Of a stretch of DNA of 64,000 nt, positions 45,841 through 54,315 are shown piece after piece. The position numbers and the translations under genes were made by a program. The stretch lies in the NCBI RefSeq assembly GCF_009496005.1, contig NZ_WIBF01000007.1, positions 1 to 64,000 on the forward strand. The letters run 5' to 3'. The notes beneath the pieces are model-generated. The model saw only the letters and a program-made list of their open reading frames with translations. It did no database searches and was not told the DNA's origin. Origin of the DNA: Tritonibacter litoralis (lineage in GTDB: Bacteria; Pseudomonadota; Alphaproteobacteria; Rhodobacterales; Rhodobacteraceae). The number at the start of each line of letters is the position of its first letter. Positions within the stretch are counted from its first letter, which is position 1.

Positions 45841-46296
45841 TCAGGTGATCTCTTCCAGCTTTTCCTTGGACAGATCACCAGGGACAATGGTGACGGGCAC
45901 CGGCAAACTGCCGGATGATTTTGTCAGCTGGCTGACCAACGGACCTGGACCTTTGCGTTCAGTGCCCGCTCCCAGAACCAGAACGCCGATTTCTGGATCC
46001 TCGGTAATCTGGGCCAGGATCTCGGGCACTGCATCGCCTTCGCGGATCACCAGTTCAGGGTCCACGTTTTGACGGTCACGCATCCATTTGGCGAAGACCT
46101 CATAGTGAACTTCGATCCGTTCCCGTGCCTCTTCACGCATTACTTCGCCGACACCAATCCAATGGTTGAACTCATCCGGCGGGATGATCGACAGGATGGT
46201 GACGCCACCGCCTGTATGGGCCGCGCGCATCGCCGCAAAGCGCATCGCGTTCAGACATTCGCGACTGTCATCAAGAACAACAAGGAATTTACGCAT
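45841..46296 (-). CDS. Universal stress protein (single domain)
   Basis: 151 aa UspA fold: MRKFLVVLDDSRECLNAMRF start and a C-terminal nucleotide-loop region (VLGAGTERKGPGPLV), where the usual GxxGxxxxxxxGS spacing is altered. ATG 46296 opens the domain directly. A longer frame continues upstream across rpe but is a shadow of it. Role unknown. Confidence 0.88.
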   Translation of the reverse strand: MRKFLVVLDDSRECLNAMRFAAMRAAHTGGGVTILSIIPPDEFNHWIGVGEVMREEARERIEVHYEVFAKWMRDRQNVDPELVIREGDAVPEILAQITEDPEIGVLVLGAGTERKGPGPLVSQLTKSSGSLPVPVTIVPGDLSKEKLEEIT

Positions 46297-46491
46297 CCGG
46301 TTTCCATTTGCAACGTGTTGAGCGATCATGACGCAAGCGCGGGAAGGGCGCAATAGAGGCAACTCTATCGCCGGTCTCCTTTTCGGTATGTTAGCGATTT
46401 CTGGGCCAGGGATTTGCGGGCATTGCCTTGTATGCCTAGCGCTCCTGTCGCTATAGAGACCGCAAATCATCTTATGACAGGACCGAGACCC

Positions 46492-47181
46492 ATGTCTTTT
46501 GACCGTAAAATCAAAATCGCCCCGTCCATCCTTTCGGCGGATTTCGCCAATTTCGGCCAAGAGATCCAGGCGATTGAAGGGCAGGGCGCGGATTGGGTCC
46601 ATATCGATGTGATGGATGGTCATTTTGTTCCGAACCTGACCTTTGGCCCGCAAGCGGTTAAATCCTTTCGTCCGCACGTCAAAACGGTCATGGACGTGCA
46701 TCTGATGATCGCCCCGGTGGACACTTACATTGACGCCTATGCCGAGGCGGGTGCGGATGTGCTGACCGCCCATATCGAGGCTGGCCCCCATATTCACCGG
46801 ACGCTGCAGGCCATTCGCGGCGCAGGGATGAAGGCGGGGGTTGCCTTGAATCCTGGCACGCCGGCGGAGGCTGTCGAACATCTGCTGGACCTCACAGATC
46901 TTGTCTGCGTCATGACCGTGAACCCCGGTTTTGGCGGGCAGAAGTTCATCGATATGACGGCCAAGGTGCGCAAGCTGCGCGCCATGATCGGCGATCGCCC
47001 CATCCATATCGAGATCGACGGAGGTGTGGACCCCAAGACCGCGCCGCTGGTGGCAAAGGCCGGAGCGGATGTGTTGGTGGCAGGTTCAGCGGTGTTCCGT
47101 GGTGGTTCCGTCGAAAATCCGGATGTCTATGGTGAAAACATCAAGGCGATCCGTGCGGCTGCCGAAGGCGTTTGGGTGTGA
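46492..47181 (+). CDS. rpe: Ribulose-phosphate 3-epimerase
   Basis: 229 aa TIM barrel. Interconverts ribulose-5-P and xylulose-5-P in the pentose phosphate route. Opens [15 protein letters not shown]; metal and catalytic motifs [32 protein letters not shown] and EIDGGVD are all present. ATG 46492 follows AGGAC; the in-frame extension to 46414 is not supported. Confidence 0.96.
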   Translation: MSFDRKIKIAPSILSADFANFGQEIQAIEGQGADWVHIDVMDGHFVPNLTFGPQAVKSFRPHVKTVMDVHLMIAPVDTYIDAYAEAGADVLTAHIEAGPHIHRTLQAIRGAGMKAGVALNPGTPAEAVEHLLDLTDLVCVMTVNPGFGGQKFIDMTAKVRKLRAMIGDRPIHIEIDGGVDPKTAPLVAKAGADVLVAGSAVFRGGSVENPDVYGENIKAIRAAAEGVWV

Positions 47182-47212
47182 TTCATATTCAAAACGCAAT
47201 GTGTTAGAAGGG

Positions 47213-47237
47213 GCCGCCAGCGTAAGGCGGCTTTTTT
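47213..47237 (+). terminator. Rho-independent terminator of rpe
   Basis: GCCGCC-AGCGTAA-GGCGGC followed by TTTTTT. Between here and phnC there is also a 14-base palindrome ACGTTCTAGAACGT at 47272-47285. Confidence 0.88.
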
Positions 47238-47358
47238 CCGATTTTGCGACAGGGATGAATGGGAATTTGCAACGTTCTAGAACGTGACTATTACTGAAGA
47301 GCATTAAAAGCGCTGCGGTACTTTGAATGGGGCACAAGCTTAACCAGACACCCTTGGT

Positions 47359-47387
47359 GTGTCATGAAACCTTTACGTAACGTTCAC
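47359..47387 (+). promoter_or_regulatory. Candidate Pho box upstream of phnC
   Basis: GTGTCAT, CCTTTAC and CGTTCAC start at 47359, 47370 and 47381, an exact 11-base period with 4-base spacers, as in PhoB sites (repeats of CTGTCAT). Only the first unit is close to consensus. It lies 55 bases before phnC and would couple the transporter to phosphate starvation. Confidence 0.45.
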
Positions 47388-47441
47388 AAATCCTTTGAGG
47401 CCGCTCATTAAGACCTCCGTCAACTGAGATGGGGGCCGCAC

Positions 47442-48266
47442 GTGCTGCGTATTGAAAAACTAACCAAACGCTTTGGCGATAAGATCGCGGTCGACAGCGC
47501 GACTTTGGAAATCGACAAGCCATGTATGCTGGGCATTATTGGTCGCTCTGGCGCAGGTAAATCGACTTTGTTGCGGATGATTAACCGCTTGGGTGATGCC
47601 TCTGAAGGCTCGATCAATTTTGAAGGTCGTGAGATCACCACATTAAAAGGATCGGCTAAGCGCGCATGGCAGTCCGAATGCGCGATGATCTTTCAACAGT
47701 TTAATCTGGTGCCGCGTATGGATGTTGTGTCCAACGTGCTGCACGGAACGTTGAATCGCCGCTCCACATTGGCCACGATGTTCAACCTGTATCCGATGGC
47801 GGATATTCACCGCGCCATTGATATTCTGGACCGTCTGGGGATTGCTGAACACGCACCCAAACGCGCTGAGGCTTTGTCGGGTGGTCAACAGCAACGTGTG
47901 GCGATTGCCCGCGCGCTGATGCAGGACCCCAAGATCATTCTTGCGGACGAGCCGATTGCATCGCTGGACCCGATGAACGCACAGACCGTGATGCAGGCCC
48001 TGCGCCGCATCCACGAAGAAGATGGCCGCACCGTGGTCGCCAACCTGCACACGCTGGACACGGCACGCCGGTATTGTGACCGGGTGATTGGTATGCGGGA
48101 CGGTCGCATCGTCTTTGACGGATTGCCGGACCAACTGACCACCGGCGTCGCGCGCGAGATTTACGGCGCGGGCGAGGAATTCTCGGAAGCGGCGACGTCG
48201 ACCGAGATTGACACACTGGAAAAGACCGCAGGCGAATACGGCGCGGCCCCTGTTCCAGCGCAATAA
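47442..48266 (+). CDS. phnC: Phosphonate ABC transporter ATP-binding protein
   Basis: 274 aa. Walker [11 protein letters not shown]-loop [11 protein letters not shown] (PhnC-typical), signature LSGGQQQR, Walker [16 protein letters not shown] 47442 follows GGGGG and begins [13 protein letters not shown]. The C-terminal 40 residues exceed the usual PhnC core. Drives PhnE1/PhnE2 import of phosphonates. Confidence 0.95.
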   Translation: MLRIEKLTKRFGDKIAVDSATLEIDKPCMLGIIGRSGAGKSTLLRMINRLGDASEGSINFEGREITTLKGSAKRAWQSECAMIFQQFNLVPRMDVVSNVLHGTLNRRSTLATMFNLYPMADIHRAIDILDRLGIAEHAPKRAEALSGGQQQRVAIARALMQDPKIILADEPIASLDPMNAQTVMQALRRIHEEDGRTVVANLHTLDTARRYCDRVIGMRDGRIVFDGLPDQLTTGVAREIYGAGEEFSEAATSTEIDTLEKTAGEYGAAPVPAQ

Positions 48267-48332
48267 ACTTTCGTGTTTTCATCCTCCCGGAGTGAAAGCA
48301 CTCCGGGGTAACCAACCTGGAGAGCTTTTGAG

Positions 48333-49241
48333 ATGAAAAAAGTAATCGCGGCCGTTCTGGCCACCACAGCCCTGACCACCCCTGTTTTTGCAGAAGGTAT
48401 CACTGAATTCCGCATCGGCATCCTGGGCGGCGAAAACGCACAGGACCGTCTGAACGCACATGAGTGCCTGAAGGCGCATGTTGAAGAAACTCTGGGCGTT
48501 CCAGTGAAAATCTTCACCCCTGCTGACTATGCTGGTGTTATCCAAGGTCTCGTAGGCGGCACCCTGGACTATGCATGGTTGGGCGCGTCTTCTTACGCTG
48601 CGACCTACCTGCAGGACCCGGAAGCGGTTGAGCCTGTTCTGGTTAAAATCAACGTTGACGGTTCTTTTGCTTACCACTCCATCGGTTTTGCCCGCGCAGA
48701 CAGCGCGATCGCATCCCTGGACGACATGGAAGGCAAAGTCTTTGGCTTTGGTGACCCGAACTCCACTTCCGGCTACCTGATCCCTTCCATCGAGATCCCG
48801 ACATACAAAGACGGCATCACCATGGAATCTGGCGACTACTTTGGTGAAGTAAAGTTCACCGGCGGTCACGAGCAGACTGTTCTGGCGGTTGTAAACGGCG
48901 ACGTTGACGGCGGCGTAACCTGGGCCGACGGTCTGGGCGAGTGGGAAGATGGCTACAACTCTGGCCAGCTGCGCAAGATGGTCGACAACGGCCTGATCGA
49001 CATGAACGACCTGGTTCAAATCTGGAAATCCAAGCCGATCCCAGAAGGCCCGATTGTTCTGCGTAAAGCGCTGCCTGCTGACGTAAAAGAGAAAATGGTC
49101 GCTCTGATCGACGGCATGTATGAGAACGACAAAGAGTGCGCCTACAACATCTCTGCAGGTGAATCCCTGGGTTTCGATCCGATCACACACGACGCTTATG
49201 AATCCATCATCGGTGCGCGTCTGGCGAAGTCCAAAAACTAA
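48333..49241 (+). CDS. phnD: Phosphonate ABC transporter substrate-binding protein
   Basis: 302 aa periplasmic binding protein. Signal peptide MKKVIAAVLATTALTTPVFA cleaved near residue 20; no lipobox. PhnD motifs: FRIGILGGENAQDR, KIFTPADYAGVIQGL, DYAWLGASSYA, and the phosphonate-contacting region DPNSTSGYLIP. Codon use is strongly optimised (frequent CTG, GGC, AAA), suggesting high expression. A terminator-like hairpin follows, so the permeases downstream are made in lower amounts. Confidence 0.95.
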   Translation: MKKVIAAVLATTALTTPVFAEGITEFRIGILGGENAQDRLNAHECLKAHVEETLGVPVKIFTPADYAGVIQGLVGGTLDYAWLGASSYAATYLQDPEAVEPVLVKINVDGSFAYHSIGFARADSAIASLDDMEGKVFGFGDPNSTSGYLIPSIEIPTYKDGITMESGDYFGEVKFTGGHEQTVLAVVNGDVDGGVTWADGLGEWEDGYNSGQLRKMVDNGLIDMNDLVQIWKSKPIPEGPIVLRKALPADVKEKMVALIDGMYENDKECAYNISAGESLGFDPITHDAYESIIGARLAKSKN

Positions 49242-49259
49242 TCTGGACTAATTCTATCA

Positions 49260-49292
49260 GGCGAGCTGGCTCAAAGCCGGCTCGCCGTTTTT
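49260..49292 (+). terminator. Partial terminator between phnD and phnE1
   Basis: GGCGAGCTGGC pairs with GCCGGCTCGCC (one mismatch), then GTTTTT. The operon continues 18 bases later, so it probably attenuates. Confidence 0.75.
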
Positions 49293-49309
49293 AATACGGG
49301 GGCGCCCTG

Positions 49310-50185
49310 ATGGCTGACTTGGCCACAACCAAACTGCACGCGGACGCTGTGACAGATGATTACATCGCACAGGTTTCGCGCAAGCGGCTGTACTCGGGGC
49401 TGATGCTCCTTCTTTTTGTCGTTCTCATGGTGTCTGGCTTCCAAGTTGCGTCAACGCGCAACGGCGGCAGCTTCTGGGGCGGGATTGACAACTTTTTTGA
49501 CTACCCAGGTGAGGTAGTCTCAGAAGCATGGGCAAACCTGCATGCTTTGCCGGGCTTTATGCTGAAATACATCCCTGCATTGCTGGAAACGTTCAATATT
49601 GCGGCCCTGTCGACCCTATTGGGGGCGGCTGTGGCGATTGTCTTGTCATTGCTGTCGACCCGCGGCTTGGCGCGGTTCCCCAAGCTGATCCCGGTGTTTC
49701 GCCGGATCATGGATGCTTCGCGCGCAATCCCTGAGATTGTGGTGGCGCTGGTTTTGATTTTTATTATGGGCGGTGGTCCGGTTCCGGCGATGATCGCCAT
49801 TGCCATTCACACTGCGGGTGCTTTGGGAAAACTGTTTTCCGAGGTGAATGAAAACGCTGACCTTAAACCCATTGACGGTCTTGCCTCGGTTGGTGCCAGC
49901 TGGTCGCAGCGGATGCTGTTGGGCGTTGTCCCACAGGTTGCTCCCAATTGGTTGAGCTATGCGCTGCTGCGGCTTGAGATCAATATCCGTGCCTCTGCGA
50001 TCCTCGGCTTTGTTGGCGCAGGTGGTCTTGGCTATGAGCTGAAGAACGCGATCTCCTGGGGGCCGGGCCGGTTTGATGAAGCGGCAGCCATGTTCATCAT
50101 TCTGTTCCTGACCATCATGGTGGTTGATCAGACCTCAAGCTATTTCCGCGACCGTCTGGTGCATGGCGCGGCGGGGAGGGCCTAA
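49310..50185 (+). CDS. phnE1: Phosphonate ABC transporter permease PhnE1
   Basis: 291 aa, six helices; EAA loop region with SVGASWSQRMLLGVVPQ and the C-terminal GAGGLGYELKNA typical of PhnE. ATG 49310 begins a hydrophilic tail of about 35 residues before the first helix. Followed directly by phnE2 after three bases. Confidence 0.92.
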   Translation: MADLATTKLHADAVTDDYIAQVSRKRLYSGLMLLLFVVLMVSGFQVASTRNGGSFWGGIDNFFDYPGEVVSEAWANLHALPGFMLKYIPALLETFNIAALSTLLGAAVAIVLSLLSTRGLARFPKLIPVFRRIMDASRAIPEIVVALVLIFIMGGGPVPAMIAIAIHTAGALGKLFSEVNENADLKPIDGLASVGASWSQRMLLGVVPQVAPNWLSYALLRLEINIRASAILGFVGAGGLGYELKNAISWGPGRFDEAAAMFIILFLTIMVVDQTSSYFRDRLVHGAAGRA

Positions 50186-50188
50186 ATC

Positions 50189-51502
50189 ATGGCAATGCTC
50201 GATTCTTCTGCCGACCTGCCATTGCAGGCCACGCATTTGTTCCGCCGCAAGCGGATGATGACCTTTGCGGCACTTGCGGCTATTGTGGCTTATCTCGCCT
50301 ATACATTCTTTGCTTTTGACATTCCGGGCCTGTGGCAGCGTGCCAATGCCGACAATGCCAAGACCTTGATTGCCGATACCTACAGCTACAAAACCCATGT
50401 CACGATGAACAACCGCAATGGGGAAATTGTCGTGGCGATCGAAGGTGATCGCAAGGCGCGGTATGGCGCCGAGCAAGAGCCAGAGTGGGTCACACGCGGT
50501 GGCGAGAACACCGAAATTGACCTGGGTGATGGTCACCTGATTACATTCTCGCCCGAGCTCATCACCTATGATGTGCCTGATTTTGGCCTCATGACCTTTG
50601 AAGTGTCCCGATCACAAGGTGTGATCCAGACCTATCCGGTGGACGCAGATCAATTGCCAGATTGGATCAACGCGTCCAAGAACCGCGTGTCCGTGAAAAC
50701 AGATGCAGGTCGTCTGTCCGTGACGCGCAACCGCAGTGAAGTGTTCCGCTATTTCAACGGGTGGGAATTGTTCTTCTTTGCGCTCGACAGCCCGTACTAT
50801 GGAAAAAGCGCGGGCGAAGTTGTGGCATTGGCTTTCCAAGGCGAGGCGGGCGCAATCTTCCATGACTTCTGGCACAACCCGCTGTGGCGCCATGGGGCGG
50901 TGGCCTGGGCGATTTTTGAAACCATCCTGATGGCCTTCCTGGGCACCTTGGGAGCTGCGATCATTGCTTTGCCGCTGGCCTTTATGGCGGCCCGAAATTT
51001 CGCGCCTTTTTATGCCGTGCGATTTGCGGTGCGACGTCTGTTTGATTTTGTGCGCGGCGTGGATGCGTTGATCTGGACCATCATCTTGACCCGCGCCTTT
51101 GGACTGGGGCCGTTGACGGGGGCTTTGGCGATCCTGATCACGGATTCAGGGACCTTTGGTAAAATCTTCTCAGAAGCTTTGGAAAATGTGGACGGAAAGC
51201 AGATCGAAGGCGTGCAGTCCACCGGCGCGAAACCGTTGCAACGCTACCGATTTGGGGTTCTGCCGCAGATCACGCCGGTTCTTATCAGCCAGATCCTGTA
51301 CTTTCTGGAATCCAATACGCGGTCAGCAACTGTGATTGGTGCCATCACCGGTGGCGGTATTGGCTTGATGCTTGTGCAGGCCATCATCACACAGAAAGAC
51401 TGGGAAGAGGTCTCTTACTACATTGTCCTCATTATCTTGATGGTCATGTTTATGGACTGGTTCTCTGGCTGGCTGCGCAAGCGGTTGATCCAAGGGAAGT
51501 GA
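50189..51502 (+). CDS. phnE2: Phosphonate ABC transporter permease PhnE2 with large extra domain
   Basis: 437 aa, against about 260-290 aa for most PhnE. First helix at about 24-43; then a hydrophilic insertion of about 160 residues (about 50-205, with Tyr/Asp/Glu-rich strands such as GENTEIDLGDGHLITF) before the remaining helices from about 235. The insertion faces the periplasm if topology is as in PhnE. The C-terminal half has SGTFGKIFSEALEN and ITGGGIGLMLVQA, normal PhnE motifs. Two hairpins follow the stop. Confidence 0.92.
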   Translation: MAMLDSSADLPLQATHLFRRKRMMTFAALAAIVAYLAYTFFAFDIPGLWQRANADNAKTLIADTYSYKTHVTMNNRNGEIVVAIEGDRKARYGAEQEPEWVTRGGENTEIDLGDGHLITFSPELITYDVPDFGLMTFEVSRSQGVIQTYPVDADQLPDWINASKNRVSVKTDAGRLSVTRNRSEVFRYFNGWELFFFALDSPYYGKSAGEVVALAFQGEAGAIFHDFWHNPLWRHGAVAWAIFETILMAFLGTLGAAIIALPLAFMAARNFAPFYAVRFAVRRLFDFVRGVDALIWTIILTRAFGLGPLTGALAILITDSGTFGKIFSEALENVDGKQIEGVQSTGAKPLQRYRFGVLPQITPVLISQILYFLESNTRSATVIGAITGGGIGLMLVQAIITQKDWEEVSYYIVLIILMVMFMDWFSGWLRKRLIQGK

Positions 51503-51552
51503 TCTTCCCTTATTGTTTCCTGGGGCGCGAGAGGTCTTCTCGCGCCCTTTTT
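51494..51552 (+). terminator. Tandem hairpins after phnE2
   Basis: AGGGAAG-TGAT-CTTCCCT spans the phnE2 stop; then GGGCGCGAGA pairs with TCTCGCGCCC (51523-51547) and is followed by TTTTT. A standard terminator. Confidence 0.85.
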
Positions 51553-51586
51553 ACATGCTCATCACTGACACTCAAAGGAGGGGGAC

Positions 51587-52201
51587 ATGGCAAAACTCTC
51601 GGCTGACGTTCCGTTTGTTCATCCGGATTGCGAAATTTCTGAAGCCCGGTTCGGCGGCTATGTGGAAATCGGGGCAGGAACACGGCTCAAGAATGTGGAG
51701 ATCGGAGATTACAGCTATTGTGACCGCAGCTGTGATCTGGCCAATGTGCACGTCGGGAAGTTTTCGAACATCGCAAGCTGTGTCCGGATCGGAGCGACAG
51801 ACCATCCCATCGAGCGTGCGTCGCTGCATCACTTTATGTATCGCTCTGCATCCTATTGGGAGGGAGAGGCAGACGATAAGGGCTGGTTCGACAAACGCGC
51901 GGCGCGGGTGGCCTTCGTCGGGCATGATACATGGATTGGCCATGGGGCGATGATCAAACCGGAGGTCAAGATCGGAGACGGAGCAATCGTGGCGTCCAGT
52001 GCGATCGTGACCAAAGATGTGGCACCTTACACGATTGTCGGCGGCAATACAGCGAAGCTTATTCGGCGTCGGTTTTCGGAAGTTATTGCAGAACGGTTGC
52101 AGGAACTGGCCTGGTGGGATTGGGATCATGCAGCGCTGCAACGTGCATTGCCGGATTTCCGCGCGCTGTCGGTTGAAGCGTTTTTGGAGAAATACAGCTA
52201 G
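51587..52201 (+). CDS. Hexapeptide-repeat transferase linked to phosphonate metabolism
   Basis: 204 aa left-handed beta-helix acyltransferase. The opening (FVHPDCEISEARFGGYVEIG, 20 residues) and the repeats (IGAGTRLKNVEIG, IGHGAMIKPEVKIGDG, IVTKDVAPYTIVGGN) fit the phosphonate-linked family TIGR03308. An internal loop SLHHFMYRSASYWEG carries the likely active-site His. Probably acetylates an aminophosphonate or a pathway intermediate, as PhnO does; inference from context. It lies between the transporter operon and phnF. Confidence 0.87.
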   Translation: MAKLSADVPFVHPDCEISEARFGGYVEIGAGTRLKNVEIGDYSYCDRSCDLANVHVGKFSNIASCVRIGATDHPIERASLHHFMYRSASYWEGEADDKGWFDKRAARVAFVGHDTWIGHGAMIKPEVKIGDGAIVASSAIVTKDVAPYTIVGGNTAKLIRRRFSEVIAERLQELAWWDWDHAALQRALPDFRALSVEAFLEKYS

Positions 52202-52223
52202 AACCGGTCCAAGCGATGGAGGG

Positions 52224-52394
52224 CTCCCGCGCCGATGGCTTGCCCTGCGGGCCACCCAGATCGCCTTGGGCCAAGCACCCCGACCTTTGGTCGGGCTGCG
52301 CCCCCGCGTGCCGCAAGCGCACGCCCCGCGTCAGCGGGGCGCCTGGCCCAACGGGTTTTGGCGGTTTTTTAAAGCCGACAAAACCGGGCGGGAG
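52224..52394. repeat. Dispersed palindromic intergenic repeat, copy B (complete)
   Basis: Outer arms CTCCCGC (52224-52230) and GCGGGAG (52388-52394); inner arms TTGGGCCAAG (52266-52275) and TGGCCCAACGGG (52344-52355). Between and beside them lie further hairpins, including CCCCGCG/CGCGGGG-like and GGTTTTG/CAAAACC. Longest of the four copies; fills the convergent gap before phnF. Confidence 0.75.
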
Positions 52395-52412
52395 AGCTAT
52401 GCCGCGAACGCT

Positions 52413-53132
52413 TCAGTCGAATTCATCCGGGGACAAGGTCAAGGTGATCCGTTGACCTGCGAAGAACGTTGTTCCGAACTCGATCGGTCGACCGTCTGGC
52501 GCGGTATTGACACTGACGGATCTCAACAGTGGATCGCCTTCCTTGACTCGCAGATGAAGGGCCTGCGTGGGTGTTGCAGCCACTGCGGTCAGCCGTGTCC
52601 AGGCGCGTGTGTAATCTGCGATGCCCAGCTTTCGAAAACTCTCGGTCACAGATTGTGTCTCTTGGTGCACCTTCGGAAATTCAGGGAAGAGATCTGCAGG
52701 AAAGCAGCTCTGGGCGACAGCCACCGGTTGCCCATCGGCCAGTGACAGCGAGTCCGTGACATGCACAGGAGCGCCGGGGGAGAGGGCGAGCGCCTCGGCC
52801 TCTTTGGTGTCTGCGCCGCGCGTGGTGATGGCCAAAAGCTGACCGCCAGGAGAGCGTCCGGCGGCGCGTAGGCTTTGGCGGAACCGCACGCGTTTACCCA
52901 AGGGATAATCAGTCGGCGAGGCTGCAACAAACACACCGGATCCGCGACGCGCGTGGACCAGACCTTTGTCGGCCATCTCTGCCAAGGCGCGCCGCACTGT
53001 ATGGCGGTTCACTCCAAATCGGGCGGCCAGCTGGCTTTCGGCTGGGAGCTTGCTGCCGGTGTCGTAGCGGCCTTGCGCGATCTCTTCGGTTAGGGTCAGG
53101 CTGATGGATTTCCAAATTGGTGTTCCGCTCAT
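52413..53132 (-). CDS. phnF: GntR/HutC-family phosphonate utilisation regulator PhnF
   Basis: 239 aa. N-terminal winged HTH (LPAESQLAARFGVNRHTVRRAL, 22 residues, core here AARFGVNRHTVRRAL) and a UTRA effector domain (about 85-239) with SLADGQPVAVA and GRPIEFGTTFFAGQR. Divergent from phnG with a tandem TTGTATAG site between them. Most likely represses the C-P lyase operon, relieved by a ligand or by phosphate starvation. Confidence 0.92.
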   Translation of the reverse strand: MSGTPIWKSISLTLTEEIAQGRYDTGSKLPAESQLAARFGVNRHTVRRALAEMADKGLVHARRGSGVFVAASPTDYPLGKRVRFRQSLRAAGRSPGGQLLAITTRGADTKEAEALALSPGAPVHVTDSLSLADGQPVAVAQSCFPADLFPEFPKVHQETQSVTESFRKLGIADYTRAWTRLTAVAATPTQALHLRVKEGDPLLRSVSVNTAPDGRPIEFGTTFFAGQRITLTLSPDEFD

Positions 53133-53218
53133 GGCCTCAGTTCCATGGTTGATTCATTCGGATGTCTTGAAAAATTCACAAAACACCAATTGGCCGCAGG
53201 GGCCGACTCAGTTATTAT

Positions 53219-53234
53219 TTGTATAGTTGTATAG
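53219..53234. promoter_or_regulatory. Tandem TTGTATAG repeat, candidate PhnF operator/promoter
   Basis: TTGTATAG occurs twice head to tail, 36 bases before phnG. The repeats contain TATAG, which may also be the -10 region, so a bound repressor would block the polymerase. Confidence 0.5.
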
Positions 53235-53269
53235 GACAGGTAGACAAACTTGCCAAGGGATAATCCGAA

Positions 53270-53734
53270 ATGATGACAGACGCGGCGACCACCCCTGCGA
53301 CAGCGGCGCGCAAAGCCTGGATGGGCCTTTTGGCCAAGGCATCGCCCCAACGATTGCAGGAACTTTGGGCAGCCTATGACGTGGATCCTGCTTTTACCTG
53401 GCTGCGCCCGCCTGAGATTGGTGGCGTGATGGTGCGGGGCAGAATGGGCGGCACCGGTGCGCCCTTTAACCTTGGCGAGATGACCGTGACCCGCTGTGCC
53501 TTGTCGCTGGAAGACGGCACTGTTGGCCATGGATACGTTCAGGGGCGGGACAAGGTTCATGCGGAAACGGCCGCAAAGATTGATGCGTTGATGCAGGGTG
53601 AGGCCGCTGACGCCATCGAAGCGGCAGTGTTGACGCCCTTGCGGACTGAGGACAGCCAAGCCCGTATGGACCGCGCAGCCAAAGCCGCGGCGACCAAGGT
53701 TGATTTCTTTACACTGGCGCGAGGAGAAGATTGA
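53270..53734 (+). CDS. phnG: C-P lyase complex subunit PhnG
   Basis: 154 aa. Opens with a helix-rich RKAWMGLLAKASPQRLQEL and contains RPPEIGGVMVRGRMGGTGAPF and GEMTVTRCALSLEDGTVGHGY, standard PhnG motifs. Part of the PhnGHIJ core that forms ribose triphosphonate. Preceded by AGGGAT; ends within the phnH start region. Confidence 0.95.
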   Translation: MMTDAATTPATAARKAWMGLLAKASPQRLQELWAAYDVDPAFTWLRPPEIGGVMVRGRMGGTGAPFNLGEMTVTRCALSLEDGTVGHGYVQGRDKVHAETAAKIDALMQGEAADAIEAAVLTPLRTEDSQARMDRAAKAAATKVDFFTLARGED

Positions 53735-54312
53735 TGCAGGCCGAAACAAGCCAGTTCTCAGGTGGATTTGCCGCCCCCGCCATCGATGCCGCCCATGCGT
53801 TTCGGGCTGCAATGAATGCCATGGCGCGCCCTGGTAAAGTGTTTGACATTCATGGGGCCACGCCGCCATCCGTCATCTCACCCGCAGCGGGCACCTTGGT
53901 TTTGACGCTCTGTGATCCCGAGACCAAGGTTTTCCTGGCGTCAGATGTGGACACGCCGAGCTTGCGCGCCTGGATCACCTTCCACACCGGCGCGCCGATT
54001 GTATCGCCAGACGAGGCGGATTTTGCGCTGGGCGGATGGCAGGCTTTGCTGCCGTTGGAGCAATACAGGATTGGAACACCCGAATACCCGGATCGCTCTG
54101 CCACGCTGATTGTGGATCAGCCAGAGTTTGACACCCCCAATGCATCCCTGAGCGGTCCGGGGATTAAGGATCACATCGCCATGGGCCTGCCGGATGTCGC
54201 GCAATTGCAGCGCAATACGGTGCTGTTCCCGCTTGGGCTTGATCTCTTCTTCACCGCGGGCAGCCAGATCAAGGCGCTGCCGCGCTCCAGCCACATCAGC
54301 GAGAAGGCGTAA
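53734..54312 (+). CDS. phnH: C-P lyase complex subunit PhnH
   Basis: 192 aa. Core markers FRAAMNAMARPGKVFDIHG and the C-terminal PLGLDLFFTAGSQIKALPRS. ATG 53734 overlaps the phnG stop by one base and has GAGGAGAAG upstream; an in-frame TTG at 53731 is less good. Confidence 0.95.
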   Translation: MQAETSQFSGGFAAPAIDAAHAFRAAMNAMARPGKVFDIHGATPPSVISPAAGTLVLTLCDPETKVFLASDVDTPSLRAWITFHTGAPIVSPDEADFALGGWQALLPLEQYRIGTPEYPDRSATLIVDQPEFDTPNASLSGPGIKDHIAMGLPDVAQLQRNTVLFPLGLDLFFTAGSQIKALPRSSHISEKA

Positions 54313-54315
54313 CCC

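Noticed and set aside
46297-47007. Upstream extension of the Usp gene across rpe
   Set aside because: The domain starts cleanly at 46296 and the extension is antisense to rpe.
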